NCBI RefSeq assembly: GCF_022179465.1
Contig: NZ_BPQV01000014.1
Span: 110,098 to 174,097 of the forward strand
DNA: 64,000 bases
Source: Methylobacterium organophilum
Lineage (GTDB): Bacteria; Pseudomonadota; Alphaproteobacteria; Rhizobiales; Beijerinckiaceae
Direction of reading: 5' to 3'
Shown here: positions 34,584 through 44,817 of the stretch, piece by piece
Position numbering within the stretch: the first letter of the stretch is position 1
Layout: each line of letters begins with the position of its first letter
The notes under the pieces: model-generated
The model's input: only the letters and a program-made list of their open reading frames with translations
Told to the model about the DNA's origin: nothing
The model's database searches: none
Made by a program: the position numbers and the translations under genes

Positions 34584-35933
34584 TCAGGCGCGCGCCTGGC
34601 CCTCGTCGCGGCTGAGGCTGCGGTTGATGCCCAGAGCCAGCAGCGTCGCGACGCCGCCCGAGAGCAGGTAGACGCCGACCCAGGCGAGGCCGTAGCGGCT
34701 CGACAGGGTGAGCGCGACGAGCGGCGCGAAGCCGGCGCCGAACAGCCAGGCGAGGTCCGAGGTCAGGGCGGAGCCGGTGTAGCGGTAGCGGCTGCCGAAG
34801 TTCGAGGAGACCGCGCCCGCCGTCTGCCCGTAGGACAGGCCGAGCAGGCCGAACCCGACCACGACGTAGATGGTCTGGGCGGCGGCGCTGTCCCCGAACA
34901 GGATCGGCGCGAGGATGCTGCCCAGGGCGAACACGGTGATCAGCGCGGCCGAGATCGCCAGCATGGTGCGGCGGCCGATCTGGTCGGCGATCAGGCCCGA
35001 GGAGACCATGGCGCCCGCGCCGATGATCGCGCCGGCGAACTGCACCATCAGGAACTCGCCCGCCGAGCGCTGCGTGAACAGCGTGATCCAGCTGATCGGG
35101 AAGATGGTGACCAGGTGGAACAGGGCGAAGCTCGCGAGCGGCACCAGGGCGCCGATGGCGAGGTTGCGGCCATGGCTGCGGATCAGGGCGAAGACCGGGA
35201 CCGGGGTGAGCTCGTTCTGGTTGAGGAGCTCGGTGAACTCGTCGGTCACGACGAGGCGCAGGCGGGCGAACAGGGCCACCACGTTGATCGCGAAGGCGAC
35301 GTAGAAGGGGTAGCGCCAGCCCCAGTCCACGAAGTCCGCATCGTCCAGGTTGACGATGAAGAAGGAGAACAGGGCGCTCGCGAGCATGAAGCCGAGGGGC
35401 GCGCCGAGCTGGGGCAGCATCGCGTACCAGCCCCGGCGGTTGTCCGGCGCGTTCAGGGCGAGCAGCGAGGCGAGGCCGTCCCAGGCGCCGCCGAGCGCCA
35501 GGCCCTGGCCGAATCGGAAGGCCGCGAGCAGCCAGACCGCGACCATGCCGATGGTCTCGTAGCGCGGCAGGAAACTGATCGCGGCGGTGCAGCTGCCGAG
35601 CAGGAACAGCGCGATGGTCAGCTTGACACTGCGGCCGTGGCGCCGGTCGATCTCCATGAAGATGGTGGAGCCGATCGGCCGGGCGACGAAGGCCAGCGCG
35701 AACAGGGCGAAGGAATAGAGCGTGCCCGTGAGCGGATCCACGAAGGGGAAGAACACCCGCGGGAACACCAGCACCGAGGCGATGCCGAACACGAAGAAGT
35801 CGAAGAACTCCGAGGTGCGCCCGATGATCACGCCCATGGCGATCTCGCTCGGAGCGACCTTGTGGTCGGTACTCACCAGATGGGCGTCGCGTTCGAGCGC
35901 CGTGGAGGAGGGCAGGGCGTAGTCAGAGCTCAT
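34584..35933 (-). CDS. MFS transporter, metabolite:H+ symporter type
   Basis: A 449-residue, 12-TM carrier. The first TM region IGRTSEFFDFFVFGIASVLV, the loop FVARPIGSTIFMEIDRRHGR and the TM5 region FGQGLALGGAWDGLASLLAL fit the MHS (metabolite:proton symporter) family, whose members take up carboxylates or betaines. The central loop and the second-half motif LIADQIGRRTMLAIS are also in place. The substrate is not predictable. It stands alone, divergent from the cyo operon. Confidence 0.87.
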   Translation of the reverse strand: MSSDYALPSSTALERDAHLVSTDHKVAPSEIAMGVIIGRTSEFFDFFVFGIASVLVFPRVFFPFVDPLTGTLYSFALFALAFVARPIGSTIFMEIDRRHGRSVKLTIALFLLGSCTAAISFLPRYETIGMVAVWLLAAFRFGQGLALGGAWDGLASLLALNAPDNRRGWYAMLPQLGAPLGFMLASALFSFFIVNLDDADFVDWGWRYPFYVAFAINVVALFARLRLVVTDEFTELLNQNELTPVPVFALIRSHGRNLAIGALVPLASFALFHLVTIFPISWITLFTQRSAGEFLMVQFAGAIIGAGAMVSSGLIADQIGRRTMLAISAALITVFALGSILAPILFGDSAAAQTIYVVVGFGLLGLSYGQTAGAVSSNFGSRYRYTGSALTSDLAWLFGAGFAPLVALTLSSRYGLAWVGVYLLSGGVATLLALGINRSLSRDEGQARA

Positions 35934-36262
35934 CGGAATGCGGCTCGCATGATCGTGGCCCCCCGGCTACAGGTCCGGGACCGGAAAAGGTTATGGCGCG
36001 TCCGCGTTCTGCGTCAAAGCGTAGCCGCGTGCGGCCTGCCGACCCATGTCGTGAACGTCGCACCACGGCACCTGGCTCCGTCGCTGCAATGCGCCAAAAC
36101 GGCTTGTAGCCATCGCAAGCCGGTTTGCTATGCTCTGAGCGCCCGGCTGATCGAAGCTGACCGCAATTGTCATTATTCCATGTTGCGGCGCAGGAGACAG
36201 CCGCCGTCCGGCGGCCTTCTTGGTCCGGGCGCCGTGCCCCGCGTTCACGCCCAGACGAACGG
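35934..36262. other. Divergent 329-bp promoter region of the MFS gene and cyo operon
   Basis: Gene-free. It contains the 14-bp motif at 36164-36177, about 85 bp before cyoA. No other distinct element is seen. Confidence 0.5.
36164..36177 (-). promoter_or_regulatory. 14-bp AT-rich motif upstream of cyoA
   Basis: Read on the minus strand this is AATAATGACAATTG, identical to 15271-15284 upstream of the porin. It lies 85-99 bp before the cyoA start, where a regulator of the oxidase operon could bind. Confidence 0.4.
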
Positions 36263-37435
36263 ATGACCCTCAGAACCCTGCGCACCCTGGCGCTGCTCCC
36301 CCTGTTCGGCCTGCTCTCGGGCTGCAACATGGTCCTGATGCAGCCCTCCGGGGACATCGCCGCGCGCCAGCGCGACCTGCTCATCGCCTCGACGGGGCTG
36401 ATGCTGCTGATCATCGTCCCGGTGATCGCCTTCACCCTGTTCTTTGCCTGGCGCTACCGCTCCTCGAACACCGAGGCCGCCTACGATCCGGACTGGCACC
36501 ACTCGACGCAGCTCGAGGTGCTGATCTGGTCGGCGCCCCTCGTCATCATCATCGCGCTCGGCGCGCTGACCTGGATCAGCACGCACACGCTCGACCCCTA
36601 TCGGCCGCTCTCGCGGATCGAGGCCGGCAAGCCCGTGCCCGCCGGGGTAAAGCCGCTCACCGTCGAGGTCGTCGCCCTCGATTGGAAATGGCTGTTCTTC
36701 TATCCGGACCAGGGCATCGCCACGGTCAACGAGCTCGCCGCCCCGGTCGACGTGCCGATCACCTTCAAGATCACCTCGGCCTCGATCATGAACTCGTTCT
36801 TCATCCCGGCGCTGGCAGGCCAAGTCTACGCCATGGCCGGCATGGAGACGAAGCTGCACGCCGTGATCAACAAGGCCGGCGTCTACGAGGGCTTCTCGGC
36901 CAATTACAGCGGCTCCGGCTTCTCGCGGATGAACTTCAAGTTCCACGGCCTCGACAAGGCCGGCTTCGACGCCTGGGTCGCCAAGGTGAAGTCCGACGGC
37001 TCGGAGCTGAGCCGCGACGCCTATCTGAAGCTCGAGCGTCCGAGCGAGCAGGAGCCCGTGCGCTACTACAAGTCGGTGGACGAGGGGCTCTACAGCGCCG
37101 TCCTCAACATGTGCGCCGTGCCGGGCAAGATGTGCATGAACGAGATGATGCACATCGACATGGCCGGCGGCGCCGGCAAGGAGAGCCACGAGAACCGCGA
37201 GCGGCTCGAATACGACAACCGCCACGCCATCGAGGGCCACGAGGCCGAGGCGGCCACGGTGCCGGCCTCGGGCCGCCCGGCCCGCGCCCACGACGTCCAG
37301 CCCGAGGGCATGAAGCCCGACCACGTGGCCCCCAAGAGCAACGAGGGTGGGGCGCCCCCGGCCGAGCCTCGCCACGATCATTCCGCGCCGGGCACGACGC
37401 ACGACGACCCGGCCCCCAACCAGACGAACCAGTGA
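36263..37435 (+). CDS. cyoA: Cytochrome bo3 quinol oxidase subunit II
   Basis: A 390-residue subunit. A lipoprotein signal, ALLPLFGLLSGC, with Cys21 comes first. Two TM helices follow (LMLLIIVPVIAFTLFFAWRY and LEVLIWSAPLVIIIALGALT). The periplasmic cupredoxin domain lacks the CuA ligands, as expected for a quinol rather than cytochrome c oxidase. KWLFFYPDQGIATVNELAAP and MNSFFIPALAGQVYAMAGME are hallmark CyoA sequences. The last 80 residues form a His/Asp/Pro-rich polar tail not typical of E. coli CyoA. It is the first gene of the cyoABCD-surf1 operon. Confidence 0.95.
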   Translation: MTLRTLRTLALLPLFGLLSGCNMVLMQPSGDIAARQRDLLIASTGLMLLIIVPVIAFTLFFAWRYRSSNTEAAYDPDWHHSTQLEVLIWSAPLVIIIALGALTWISTHTLDPYRPLSRIEAGKPVPAGVKPLTVEVVALDWKWLFFYPDQGIATVNELAAPVDVPITFKITSASIMNSFFIPALAGQVYAMAGMETKLHAVINKAGVYEGFSANYSGSGFSRMNFKFHGLDKAGFDAWVAKVKSDGSELSRDAYLKLERPSEQEPVRYYKSVDEGLYSAVLNMCAVPGKMCMNEMMHIDMAGGAGKESHENRERLEYDNRHAIEGHEAEAATVPASGRPARAHDVQPEGMKPDHVAPKSNEGGAPPAEPRHDHSAPGTTHDDPAPNQTNQ

Positions 37436-37486
37436 GCGCGGCGCTGTCCTAGCCGCCACGCCGCACCTTCGAACGAGTCGATCGCG

Positions 37487-39478
37487 ATGGATCTCCAGAA
37501 GCTCCTGTTCGGGCGCCTGACGCTCGAGGCCATCCCATTCCACGAACCGATCCTGATCGTGACCTTCCTCGGGGTCGCGGTGGGCGGCCTCGCGGTCCTG
37601 GGCGCCGTCACCTATTTCCGCCTGTGGGGCACCCTCTGGCGCGACTGGTTCACCTCGGTGGACCACAAGAAGATCGGCATCATGTACATCGTGCTGGCGC
37701 TGGTGATGCTCCTGCGGGGCTTCGCCGACGCGATCATGATGCGCGCGCAGCAGGCGATGGCCTTCGGCCCGAACGAGGGCTACCTGCCGCCCCACCACTA
37801 CGACCAGATCTTCACCGCCCACGGCGTGATCATGATCTTCTTCATGGCCATGCCCTTCGTGACGGGCCTGATGAACTACGTCGTGCCGCTGCAGATCGGC
37901 GCCCGCGACGTCGCCTTCCCCTTCCTGAACAACTTCTCGTTCTGGATGACGGTGAGCGGCGCGGTCACGGTGATGATCTCGCTGTTCGTGGGCGAGTTCG
38001 CCCGCACCGGCTGGCTCGCCTATCCGCCCCTCTCCGGCCCGGCCGCGAGCCCGGGCGTCGGCGTCGACTACTACATCTGGGCGCTCCAGATCGCGGGTAT
38101 CGGCACGCTGCTCTCGGGCATCAACCTGATCGCGACCATCGTGAAGATGCGCGCCCCCGGCATGACCATGATGAAGATGCCGGTCTTCGTGTGGACCTCG
38201 CTCTGCACGAACGTGCTGATCGTCGCCGCCTTCCCGATCCTGACCGCCGTTCTCGCGCTGCTGTCGCTCGACCGCTACGTCGGCACGCACTTCTTCTCGA
38301 ACGACCTCGGCGGCAATCCGATGATGTACATCAACCTCATCTGGATCTGGGGTCACCCGGAGGTTTACATCCTCATCCTGCCGGCCTTCGGCATCTTCTC
38401 GGAGATCGTGTCGACCTATTCGGGCAAGCGCCTGTTCGGCTACGCCTCGATGGTCTACGCCACGGTCGTCATCACGATCCTGTCCTACCTGGTCTGGCTG
38501 CACCACTTCTTCACGATGGGCTCGGGCGCGTCCGTGAACTCATTCTTCGGGATCACGACGATGATCATCTCGATCCCGACGGGCGCCAAGATCTTCAACT
38601 GGCTGTTCACGATGTACCGCGGGCGCATCCGCTTCGAGGTGCCGATGCTGTGGACGATCGGCTTCATGGTGACCTTCGTGGTCGGCGGCATGACCGGCGT
38701 CATGCTCGCGGTGCCGCCCGCCGACTTCGTGCTGCACAATTCGCTGTTCCTGATCGCGCACTTCCACAACGTGATCATCGGCGGCGTGGTGTTCGGCGTG
38801 CTCGCCGGCGTCACCTACTGGTTCCCGAAGGCCTTCGGCTTCAAGCTCGACCCGTTCTGGGGGAAGATGTCCTTCTGGTTCTGGCTCACCGGCTACTGGT
38901 TCGCCTTCACGCCGCTCTACGTGCTCGGCCTGATGGGCGTGACCCGCCGCCTGAACCACTTCGACGATCCCTCGCTCCAGATCTGGTTCGTGATCGCGGC
39001 CTTCGGCGCCTTCCTGATCCTGCTCGGCATCCTCTCGTTCCTGATCCAGCTCGTGGTCAGCTTCGTGAAGCGCGAGGAGTTGCGCGACCTGACCGGCGAT
39101 CCCTGGAACGGCCGCACCCTGGAATGGTCGACCTCGTCGCCGCCGCCGGACTACAACTTCGCCTTCACGCCCGTGATCCACGATCACGACGCGTGGTGGG
39201 ACATGAAGCGCCGCGGCTATGCGCGTCCGCTCAAGGGCTTCAGGCCGATCCACATGCCGAAGAACACCGGCACCGGCGTGATCCTGGGCGCGATCAGCGT
39301 GGTCTTCTCCTTCGCGATGATCTGGTACATCTGGTGGCTCGCCGCCCTGTCCTTCGCCGCGATGATCGCCGTGTCGATCCTCCACACCTTCAACTACAAC
39401 CGCGACTTCTACATCCCGGCCGACGCGGTCGTCCGGGCCGAGAACGAGCGCACCGCACTCCTCTCGGGACGGGCCTGA
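37487..39478 (+). CDS. cyoB: Cytochrome bo3 quinol oxidase subunit I
   Basis: The 663-residue catalytic subunit. Low-spin haem ligands are His112 ([11 protein letters not shown]) and His427. CuB ligands are His290, His339 and His340, with Tyr294 in WGHPEVYI available for the His-Tyr cross-link. The haem o ligand is His425 in HFHNV. Arg77, Asp81 and His104 match the quinol-site residues of the E. coli enzyme, supporting quinol as donor. It pumps protons while reducing O2 to water in the inner membrane. It follows cyoA by 51 bp. Confidence 0.97.
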   Translation: MDLQKLLFGRLTLEAIPFHEPILIVTFLGVAVGGLAVLGAVTYFRLWGTLWRDWFTSVDHKKIGIMYIVLALVMLLRGFADAIMMRAQQAMAFGPNEGYLPPHHYDQIFTAHGVIMIFFMAMPFVTGLMNYVVPLQIGARDVAFPFLNNFSFWMTVSGAVTVMISLFVGEFARTGWLAYPPLSGPAASPGVGVDYYIWALQIAGIGTLLSGINLIATIVKMRAPGMTMMKMPVFVWTSLCTNVLIVAAFPILTAVLALLSLDRYVGTHFFSNDLGGNPMMYINLIWIWGHPEVYILILPAFGIFSEIVSTYSGKRLFGYASMVYATVVITILSYLVWLHHFFTMGSGASVNSFFGITTMIISIPTGAKIFNWLFTMYRGRIRFEVPMLWTIGFMVTFVVGGMTGVMLAVPPADFVLHNSLFLIAHFHNVIIGGVVFGVLAGVTYWFPKAFGFKLDPFWGKMSFWFWLTGYWFAFTPLYVLGLMGVTRRLNHFDDPSLQIWFVIAAFGAFLILLGILSFLIQLVVSFVKREELRDLTGDPWNGRTLEWSTSSPPPDYNFAFTPVIHDHDAWWDMKRRGYARPLKGFRPIHMPKNTGTGVILGAISVVFSFAMIWYIWWLAALSFAAMIAVSILHTFNYNRDFYIPADAVVRAENERTALLSGRA

Positions 39479-39482
39479 GACC

Positions 39483-40112
39483 ATGGCGAGCCACGCTGAC
39501 ACCATGACCGCCTCCGCCGAGGGGCCGGTCTTCCACCTGGAAGAGGATCATCATCCCGAGAACGGGACGATGCTCGGCTTCTGGCTCTACCTGATGAGCG
39601 ACTGCCTCATCTTCGCGGTGCTGTTCGCCGTCTACGCCGTCTACGGCCGCAGCTACGCGGCGGGTCCCTCCCCGAAGGACCTGTTCGACCTGCCGCTGGT
39701 GGCGGTGAACACCTCGATGCTGCTCCTCTCCTCCATCACCTATGGCTTCGCCATGCTGGAGATGGAGAAGGACCGGCAGAAGCCGATGCAGGTCTGGCTC
39801 GCGATCACGGGCCTGTTCGGCCTCGCCTTCGTCGGGCTCGAGCTGTTCGAGTTCGCGCACCTGATCCACGAGGGCGCCGGGCCGCAGCGCAGCGCCTTCC
39901 TGTCCTCCTTCTTCACCCTGGTCAGCACCCACGGCCTGCACGTGAGCCTCGGCATCGTCTGGCTCGTGACGCTGATGATCCAGGTTAACCAGCGCGGCCT
40001 GATCCCCGAGAACAAGCGCCGTCTGATGTGCCTGTCGATGTTCTGGCACTTCCTCGACGTGATCTGGATCGGCGTGTTCACCTTCGTCTACCTGATGGGA
40101 GTGCTTCAATGA
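39483..40112 (+). CDS. cyoC: Cytochrome bo3 quinol oxidase subunit III
   Basis: A 209-residue subunit with five TM helices. The opening FHLEEDHHPENGTMLGFWLY and the C-terminal MFWHFLDVIWIGVFTFVYLM are standard for CyoC. It starts 4 bp after cyoB, and its stop overlaps the cyoD start by 4 bp. Confidence 0.95.
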   Translation: MASHADTMTASAEGPVFHLEEDHHPENGTMLGFWLYLMSDCLIFAVLFAVYAVYGRSYAAGPSPKDLFDLPLVAVNTSMLLLSSITYGFAMLEMEKDRQKPMQVWLAITGLFGLAFVGLELFEFAHLIHEGAGPQRSAFLSSFFTLVSTHGLHVSLGIVWLVTLMIQVNQRGLIPENKRRLMCLSMFWHFLDVIWIGVFTFVYLMGVLQ

Positions 40113-40558
40113 GCGCGAGCGCCGGCCACCACGCCGACGGCCACGCCCATCACCATGAGGGCGCCGCCCACGGCTCCTTCTCGGGCTACATGACCGGCTT
40201 CATCCTGTCGGTCATCCTCACCGCGATCCCGTTCTGGCTGGTGATGGCCGACGTGCTGGGCGACAACCGCCTCACCGGCCTCGTCATCATGGCCTTCGCC
40301 GTGGTGCAGGTGGTGGTTCACATGATCTACTTCCTGCACATGAACACCAAGTCCGAGGGCGGTTGGACCGTGCTCGCGCTGATCTTCACGATCACGCTGG
40401 TGGTCATCACGCTGACGGGCTCGCTGTGGGTGATGTACCACCTCAACAGCAACATGATGCCCCATGCCGGGCACGACATGATGCCCAAGCCCGGCATCCA
40501 GACGCAGATGCCCGCGGGTCAGCCGGCCCCCGCGCCGCAGCACCACCACGCGCATTGA
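40109..40558 (+). CDS. cyoD: Cytochrome bo3 quinol oxidase subunit IV
   Basis: A 149-residue subunit with three TM helices (YMTGFILSVILTAIPFWLVM; IMAFAVVQVVVHMIYFLHMN; TVLALIFTITLVVITLTGSL), the CyoD layout. Compared with the usual 110 residues it has a His-rich N-terminus (HHADGHAHHHEG) and a Met/His/Pro-rich C-terminus ending QHHHAH, both candidate metal-binding extensions. It is continuous with cyoC. Confidence 0.93.
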   Translation: MSASAGHHADGHAHHHEGAAHGSFSGYMTGFILSVILTAIPFWLVMADVLGDNRLTGLVIMAFAVVQVVVHMIYFLHMNTKSEGGWTVLALIFTITLVVITLTGSLWVMYHLNSNMMPHAGHDMMPKPGIQTQMPAGQPAPAPQHHHAH

Positions 40559-40572
40559 CGCGGGGCGGCGGC

Positions 40573-41316
40573 GTGGACGCTCCCGGATCCGGGACGGCCC
40601 GCCGCCGCTCGACCTCGACCCTCGTCCTGATCGGCCTCTCGGCCGGCCTCGTCTTCCTCGGATTCCTGGCGCTGGGCACCTGGCAGGTGCAGCGCCTCGG
40701 CTGGAAGCGGGACCTGATCGCCCGGGTCGAGGCCCGGGTGCATGCGCCCCCCGGTGCCCCCCCGGCCCGGTCCGACTGGCCCCGCCTCGGCGCGGCCGCG
40801 GACGAGTACCGGCACGTCCTCCTCGAAGGTTGCTTCCTCCCGCGGGCCGACACCCTGGTCCAGGCCGTGACCGAGCGCGGCGGCGGCTCCTGGGTGATGA
40901 CGCCCCTGCGCCTCGCCGATGGCGCCCTCGTCCTGGTCAATCGCGGCTTCGTGCCCCTCGAAGCCAAGGATCCCGCCGCCTGGGCACCTCCGGAGGGCGC
41001 CGTGACGGTCACCGGCCTGCTGCGCCTGCCCGAGCCGGGCGGCGCCTTCCTGCGGGCCAACGACCCGGCCGCCGGCCGCTGGTATTCCCGCGACGTCGCG
41101 GCCATCGCCGCCGCCCGGGGCCTCCCGGAGGTCGCGCCCTATTTCGTGGATGCCGATGCGCGCGGCGACGAGGGCCTGCCGGTCGGCGGCCTGACCGTGA
41201 TCGCCTTCCCGAACAACCACCTCGTCTACGCGATCACCTGGTACGCCCTCGCCCTGATGGTGGCGGCCGGCTTCGCCTACCTCCTGCGCTACGAGCGCCG
41301 GCTCCGGGCCGCCTGA
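40573..41316 (+). CDS. SURF1 family oxidase assembly protein
   Basis: A 247-residue protein with one TM helix at each end (LIGLSAGLVFLGFLALGTWQ and ITWYALALMVAAGFAYLLRY) and a periplasmic domain between them. LGTWQVQRLGWKRDLIARVE and VLVNRGFVP are SURF1/Shy1 signatures. SURF1 helps insert haem into terminal oxidases. Its place 14 bp after cyoD suggests it serves the bo3 oxidase here. No cyoE farnesyltransferase follows. The GTG start at 40573 is the best; a TTG overlapping the cyoD stop is an alternative. Confidence 0.9.
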   Translation: MDAPGSGTARRRSTSTLVLIGLSAGLVFLGFLALGTWQVQRLGWKRDLIARVEARVHAPPGAPPARSDWPRLGAAADEYRHVLLEGCFLPRADTLVQAVTERGGGSWVMTPLRLADGALVLVNRGFVPLEAKDPAAWAPPEGAVTVTGLLRLPEPGGAFLRANDPAAGRWYSRDVAAIAAARGLPEVAPYFVDADARGDEGLPVGGLTVIAFPNNHLVYAITWYALALMVAAGFAYLLRYERRLRAA

Positions 41317-41612
41317 AGGGCCTTCCTCCGTTTCAAGCGCAGCCGGGGCCACAGTCTCCGATACGGCTCGGGAGCCCCCGAAGGTCGATCCTCGCCTGCG
41401 GCACAAGCTCTGCAGCAAAGCGTCCGGATCAGGCGACAGAAACCCTGGCTTCCGCAAATTGTTCCGAAGATTTATTACTTTTTATCAGAAACTATGCAGA
41501 TAAAATCTTGCAATTATTTTTGCATATGTTGATGCGAAGCATCGGTTTCCTTCGATGATCTAAGGCAGCTGGCTCATTCCGGCTTCCTGCATCCATTCGG
41601 CGGAGCGTTCTC
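41317..41612. other. Promoter region of the alcohol dehydrogenase gene
   Basis: Gene-free 296 bp with a strong AT-rich island at about 41450-41560, unusual for this genome, including CTTGCAATTATTTTTGC. A small inverted repeat, GATGC-GAA-GCATC, at 41531-41543 lies 70 bp before the start codon and could be an operator. Confidence 0.45.
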
Positions 41613-42785
41613 ATGAGAGCCCTGGTCTGGCACGGCACACAGGACATCCGCTGCGACACGGTGCCCGATCCGGAAATCAAGGAGGATCGCGACGCCATCA
41701 TCAAGGTGACCGCCTGCGCGATCTGCGGCTCCGACCTGCACCTCTACGATCACGTCATGCCCGGCATGGAGAAGGGCGACGTGATGGGCCACGAATTCAT
41801 GGGGGAGGTGGTCGAGACCGGACGGGGCGTGAACGGCGCCTTGAAGAAGGGCGAGCGCGTGGTGATCCCGTTCACGATCATCTGCGGCGAGTGCGACCAG
41901 TGCAAGCGCGGCTTCTTCTCGGTCTGCGAGCGCTCGAACCGCAACAAGCACATCGCGGCCAAGGTCTTCGGGCACACCACCGCCGGCCTGTTCGGCTACA
42001 CCCACCTCACCGGCGGCTATGCGGGCGGGCAGGCCGAGTACGTGCGCGTGCCCTTCGCCGACCGGACGCACATCAAGGTGCCGCAGAACCTGTCGGACGA
42101 GCAGGTGCTCTTCCTCGGCGACATCCTGCCCACCGGCTGGCAGGCCGCGGTGCAGGCGGACATCCAGCCCACCGACACCGTCGCGATCTGGGGCGCCGGG
42201 CCGGTCGGTCAGATGACGGTGCGCTCCGCCATCCTGCTCGGCGCGCGCCAGGTGGTCTGCATCGACAGCGTGCCCGAGCGCCTCGCGATGGCGCAGGCCG
42301 CCGGGGCGATCACCATCGACCACACCCGGGAGAGCACGGTCGAGCGCCTCAACGAACTGACCGGCGGCAAGGGGCCGGAGAAGTGCATCGACGCCGTGGG
42401 CATGGAGGCGCATTCCCCCCGCGCCCTCGAACAGGCCTATGACCGCGTCAAGCAGGCGATGATGCTGGAGAGCGACCGCGCCACGGTGCTGCGGGAGATG
42501 ATCTATGTCTGCCGCCCGGCCGGCATCCTCTCGATCCCCGGCGTCTATGGCGGCCTCGTCGACAAGCTGCCGATGGGCGCGCTGATGAACAAGGGGCTCA
42601 CGATCCGCACCGGCCAGACCCACGTGAACCGCTGGACCGACGACCTCGTGAAGCGGATCGACGAGGGACAGATCGACCCCTCCTTCGTGATCACCCACCG
42701 GGTCGGCCTGGAGGAGGGCCCGGAGATGTACAAGACGTTCCGCGACAAGAAGGACGGCTGCATCAAGGTCGTGTTGCGCCCGTGA
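41613..42785 (+). CDS. Zinc-dependent alcohol dehydrogenase
   Basis: A 390-residue medium-chain dehydrogenase. Catalytic zinc ligands lie in [14 protein letters not shown] (Cys38, His43) and GHEFMGEVV (His60, Glu61). The structural zinc lobe is [15 protein letters not shown]. The NAD(P) fold begins at [11 protein letters not shown] (about residue 188). The length and the insert near [20 protein letters not shown] match the formaldehyde-dehydrogenase-like/threonine-dehydrogenase-like group used for many alcohols. The actual substrate is not predictable. It is followed directly by an unknown gene. Confidence 0.9.
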   Translation: MRALVWHGTQDIRCDTVPDPEIKEDRDAIIKVTACAICGSDLHLYDHVMPGMEKGDVMGHEFMGEVVETGRGVNGALKKGERVVIPFTIICGECDQCKRGFFSVCERSNRNKHIAAKVFGHTTAGLFGYTHLTGGYAGGQAEYVRVPFADRTHIKVPQNLSDEQVLFLGDILPTGWQAAVQADIQPTDTVAIWGAGPVGQMTVRSAILLGARQVVCIDSVPERLAMAQAAGAITIDHTRESTVERLNELTGGKGPEKCIDAVGMEAHSPRALEQAYDRVKQAMMLESDRATVLREMIYVCRPAGILSIPGVYGGLVDKLPMGALMNKGLTIRTGQTHVNRWTDDLVKRIDEGQIDPSFVITHRVGLEEGPEMYKTFRDKKDGCIKVVLRP

Positions 42786-42817
42786 CGGTGGCCCCCAGCA
42801 AGGCGAGGAAAGCGACG

Positions 42818-43396
42818 ATGGCCGAGACGCGCGATCGGAACGGGCACGACCGGCGACGCGGCGGTCCGGGGCCGCGCAGGCCGGATCCGGCGACGCGGGA
42901 GCTCGCCCGCGGCCTGGGCTGGTTCTCGCTCGGCCTCGGCCTGACCGAGATCGCCTGCGGCGACCGGCTCGCCCGCTGGCTCGGCATGCCGGAAGCGGCC
43001 CCGGTGCTGCGCGCCTACGGCGTCCGCGAGATCCTGCAGGGCGTCGGCATCCTGAACGCGCAGGATCCGGCCCCCTGGCTCTGGGGGCGTGTGGCGGGCG
43101 ACGCCCTCGACATCGCCACGGTGCTGCCGGCGCTGACCGAGCGGAACCCGCGCAGCGACAACGCGCGGATCGCCCTGGCCGCCCTCGCGGGCGTCACCGT
43201 CCTGGACGTCGCCTGCGCGCGCAGGCTGTCCGAGGCGCCCCGGCAGCCGTCGGAGCGGCTGCACCGGGACTACCGCACGCGCTCGGGCTTCCCCCGGCCG
43301 GCCGGGACGATGCGGGGCGCTGCGCACGAAGCCGCCAACCCCCTCGAGATCGTCGGCCCGCAGGCGATGCGGCCGTGGGGGCGGGCGGCCGGTTGA
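42818..43396 (+). CDS. Protein of unknown function next to alcohol dehydrogenase
   Basis: A 192-residue protein, unrecognised. After a charged N-terminus come hydrophobic helices: [20 protein letters not shown], a central [23 protein letters not shown] region and [12 protein letters not shown]. Gene pairs of this kind often annotate the second protein as cyclase/dehydrase-associated, but I would not assign a function. I chose the ATG at 42818 because of GAGGAAAG upstream; a GTG at 42782 overlapping the dehydrogenase stop is also possible. Confidence 0.6.
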   Translation: MAETRDRNGHDRRRGGPGPRRPDPATRELARGLGWFSLGLGLTEIACGDRLARWLGMPEAAPVLRAYGVREILQGVGILNAQDPAPWLWGRVAGDALDIATVLPALTERNPRSDNARIALAALAGVTVLDVACARRLSEAPRQPSERLHRDYRTRSGFPRPAGTMRGAAHEAANPLEIVGPQAMRPWGRAAG

Positions 43397-43512
43397 GGGC
43401 GAGGCGGCGGGGCGCACCCGCCGCATGCGTGCCGCCTGTCCGCCAAGGGTCGTCTTCGCGGACGGGATCGGCTATCCTTGAAAGCATTCCAGCTTTCCAA
43501 GGTTTCTGTCTG

Positions 43513-44802
43513 ATGGCGACGGCGTCCCACGACACCGCCCGGCGCGAGCCCTTTGCCCCTTCCGCGATCGAGAAGACGCCGGATTTCGAGCCGGCTCCGG
43601 TGCTGCGGCCGGCCGGGCGCACCTCCCTCGTCGGCCTGTCCCGCGAGGCCCTGAAGGCGCAGCTCATCGAGGCCGGCGTGGCCGAGCGCGAGGCGCGCAT
43701 GCGCGTGAGCCAGATCTGGCATTGGCTCTACGTGCGCGGCGCCCGCGACTTCTCCGAGATGACCAATGTCGGCAAGGCGCTGAAGGCGCAGCTCGCCGAG
43801 CGCTTCACCCTGGACCGGCCGGAGATCGTCACCGAGCAGGTCTCCCGCGACGGCACCCGCAAGTGGCTGCTGCGCATGGCGCCGACCGGCTCCCACGATC
43901 ACAACCGCGGCGCCGAGATCGAGTGCGTCTACATTCCGGGGCCGGACCGCGGCACGCTCTGCGTGTCGAGCCAGGTCGGCTGCACGCTCACCTGCTCGTT
44001 CTGCCACACCGGCACGCAGCGCCTCGTGCGCAACCTCTCCTGCGCGGAGATCGTGTCCCAGCTCGTCGTCGCCCGCGACCAGCTCGGCGATTTCGCCGGC
44101 CAGATGCCGAGCAAGGATGCCGGCGGCACCGGCGAGGTCGGCCGGCTCGTCACCAACATCGTGTTCATGGGCATGGGCGAGCCGCTCTACAACCTGGACA
44201 ACGTGATCGAGGCGGTCTCGGTGATGTCGGACCAGGAGGGGCTCGGCCTGTCCCGCCGCCGCATCACGGTCTCGACCTCCGGCGTGGTGCCGCAGATCGA
44301 GCGCCTCGGCCTGGAGGCGAACGCCATGCTCGCGATCTCGCTGCACGCCGTGCGCGACGAGTTGCGCGACGAACTGGTGCCGTTGAACCGGAAATACCCG
44401 ATCGCCCAGCTGCTCGAGGCCTGCCGCGCCTATCCGGGCCTCAGCAACGCCCGCCGCATCACCTTCGAATACGTCATGCTCAAGGGCGTGAACGATTCGG
44501 ACGGCGATGCCCGCGCCCTGGTGCGCCTGCTCAAGGGCATCCCGGCCAAGATCAACCTGATCCCGTTCAATCCCTGGCCCGGCTCGAAATACGAGTGCTC
44601 GGACTGGGACCGGATCGAGCGCTTCTCCGAGATCGTGTTCAACGCCGGCTACGCCTCGCCGGTGCGCACGCCGCGGGGCCGCGACATCCTCGCCGCCTGC
44701 GGCCAGCTCAAGAGCGAGACCGAGAAGCTGCGCGCCCGCGCCCGGATGATGATGGAGGAGGGCATGGGCGCCGAGGCGATCTATGCCGGCGCCGAGGACT
44801 GA
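43513..44802 (+). CDS. rlmN: Dual-specificity RNA methyltransferase RlmN
   Basis: A 429-residue radical-SAM enzyme that methylates C2 of A2503 in 23S rRNA and A37 in some tRNAs. The radical-SAM cluster is Cys157, Cys161 and Cys164 (CTLTCSFC). The two additional cysteines needed for methyl transfer are Cys150 ([10 protein letters not shown]) and Cys396 ([10 protein letters not shown]). [13 protein letters not shown] and [11 protein letters not shown] are further hallmarks. It is longer than E. coli RlmN because of a polar 40-residue N-terminal extension. Confidence 0.96.
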   Translation: MATASHDTARREPFAPSAIEKTPDFEPAPVLRPAGRTSLVGLSREALKAQLIEAGVAEREARMRVSQIWHWLYVRGARDFSEMTNVGKALKAQLAERFTLDRPEIVTEQVSRDGTRKWLLRMAPTGSHDHNRGAEIECVYIPGPDRGTLCVSSQVGCTLTCSFCHTGTQRLVRNLSCAEIVSQLVVARDQLGDFAGQMPSKDAGGTGEVGRLVTNIVFMGMGEPLYNLDNVIEAVSVMSDQEGLGLSRRRITVSTSGVVPQIERLGLEANAMLAISLHAVRDELRDELVPLNRKYPIAQLLEACRAYPGLSNARRITFEYVMLKGVNDSDGDARALVRLLKGIPAKINLIPFNPWPGSKYECSDWDRIERFSEIVFNAGYASPVRTPRGRDILAACGQLKSETEKLRARARMMMEEGMGAEAIYAGAED

Positions 44803-44817
44803 GCGGCCGCCGCCGCG

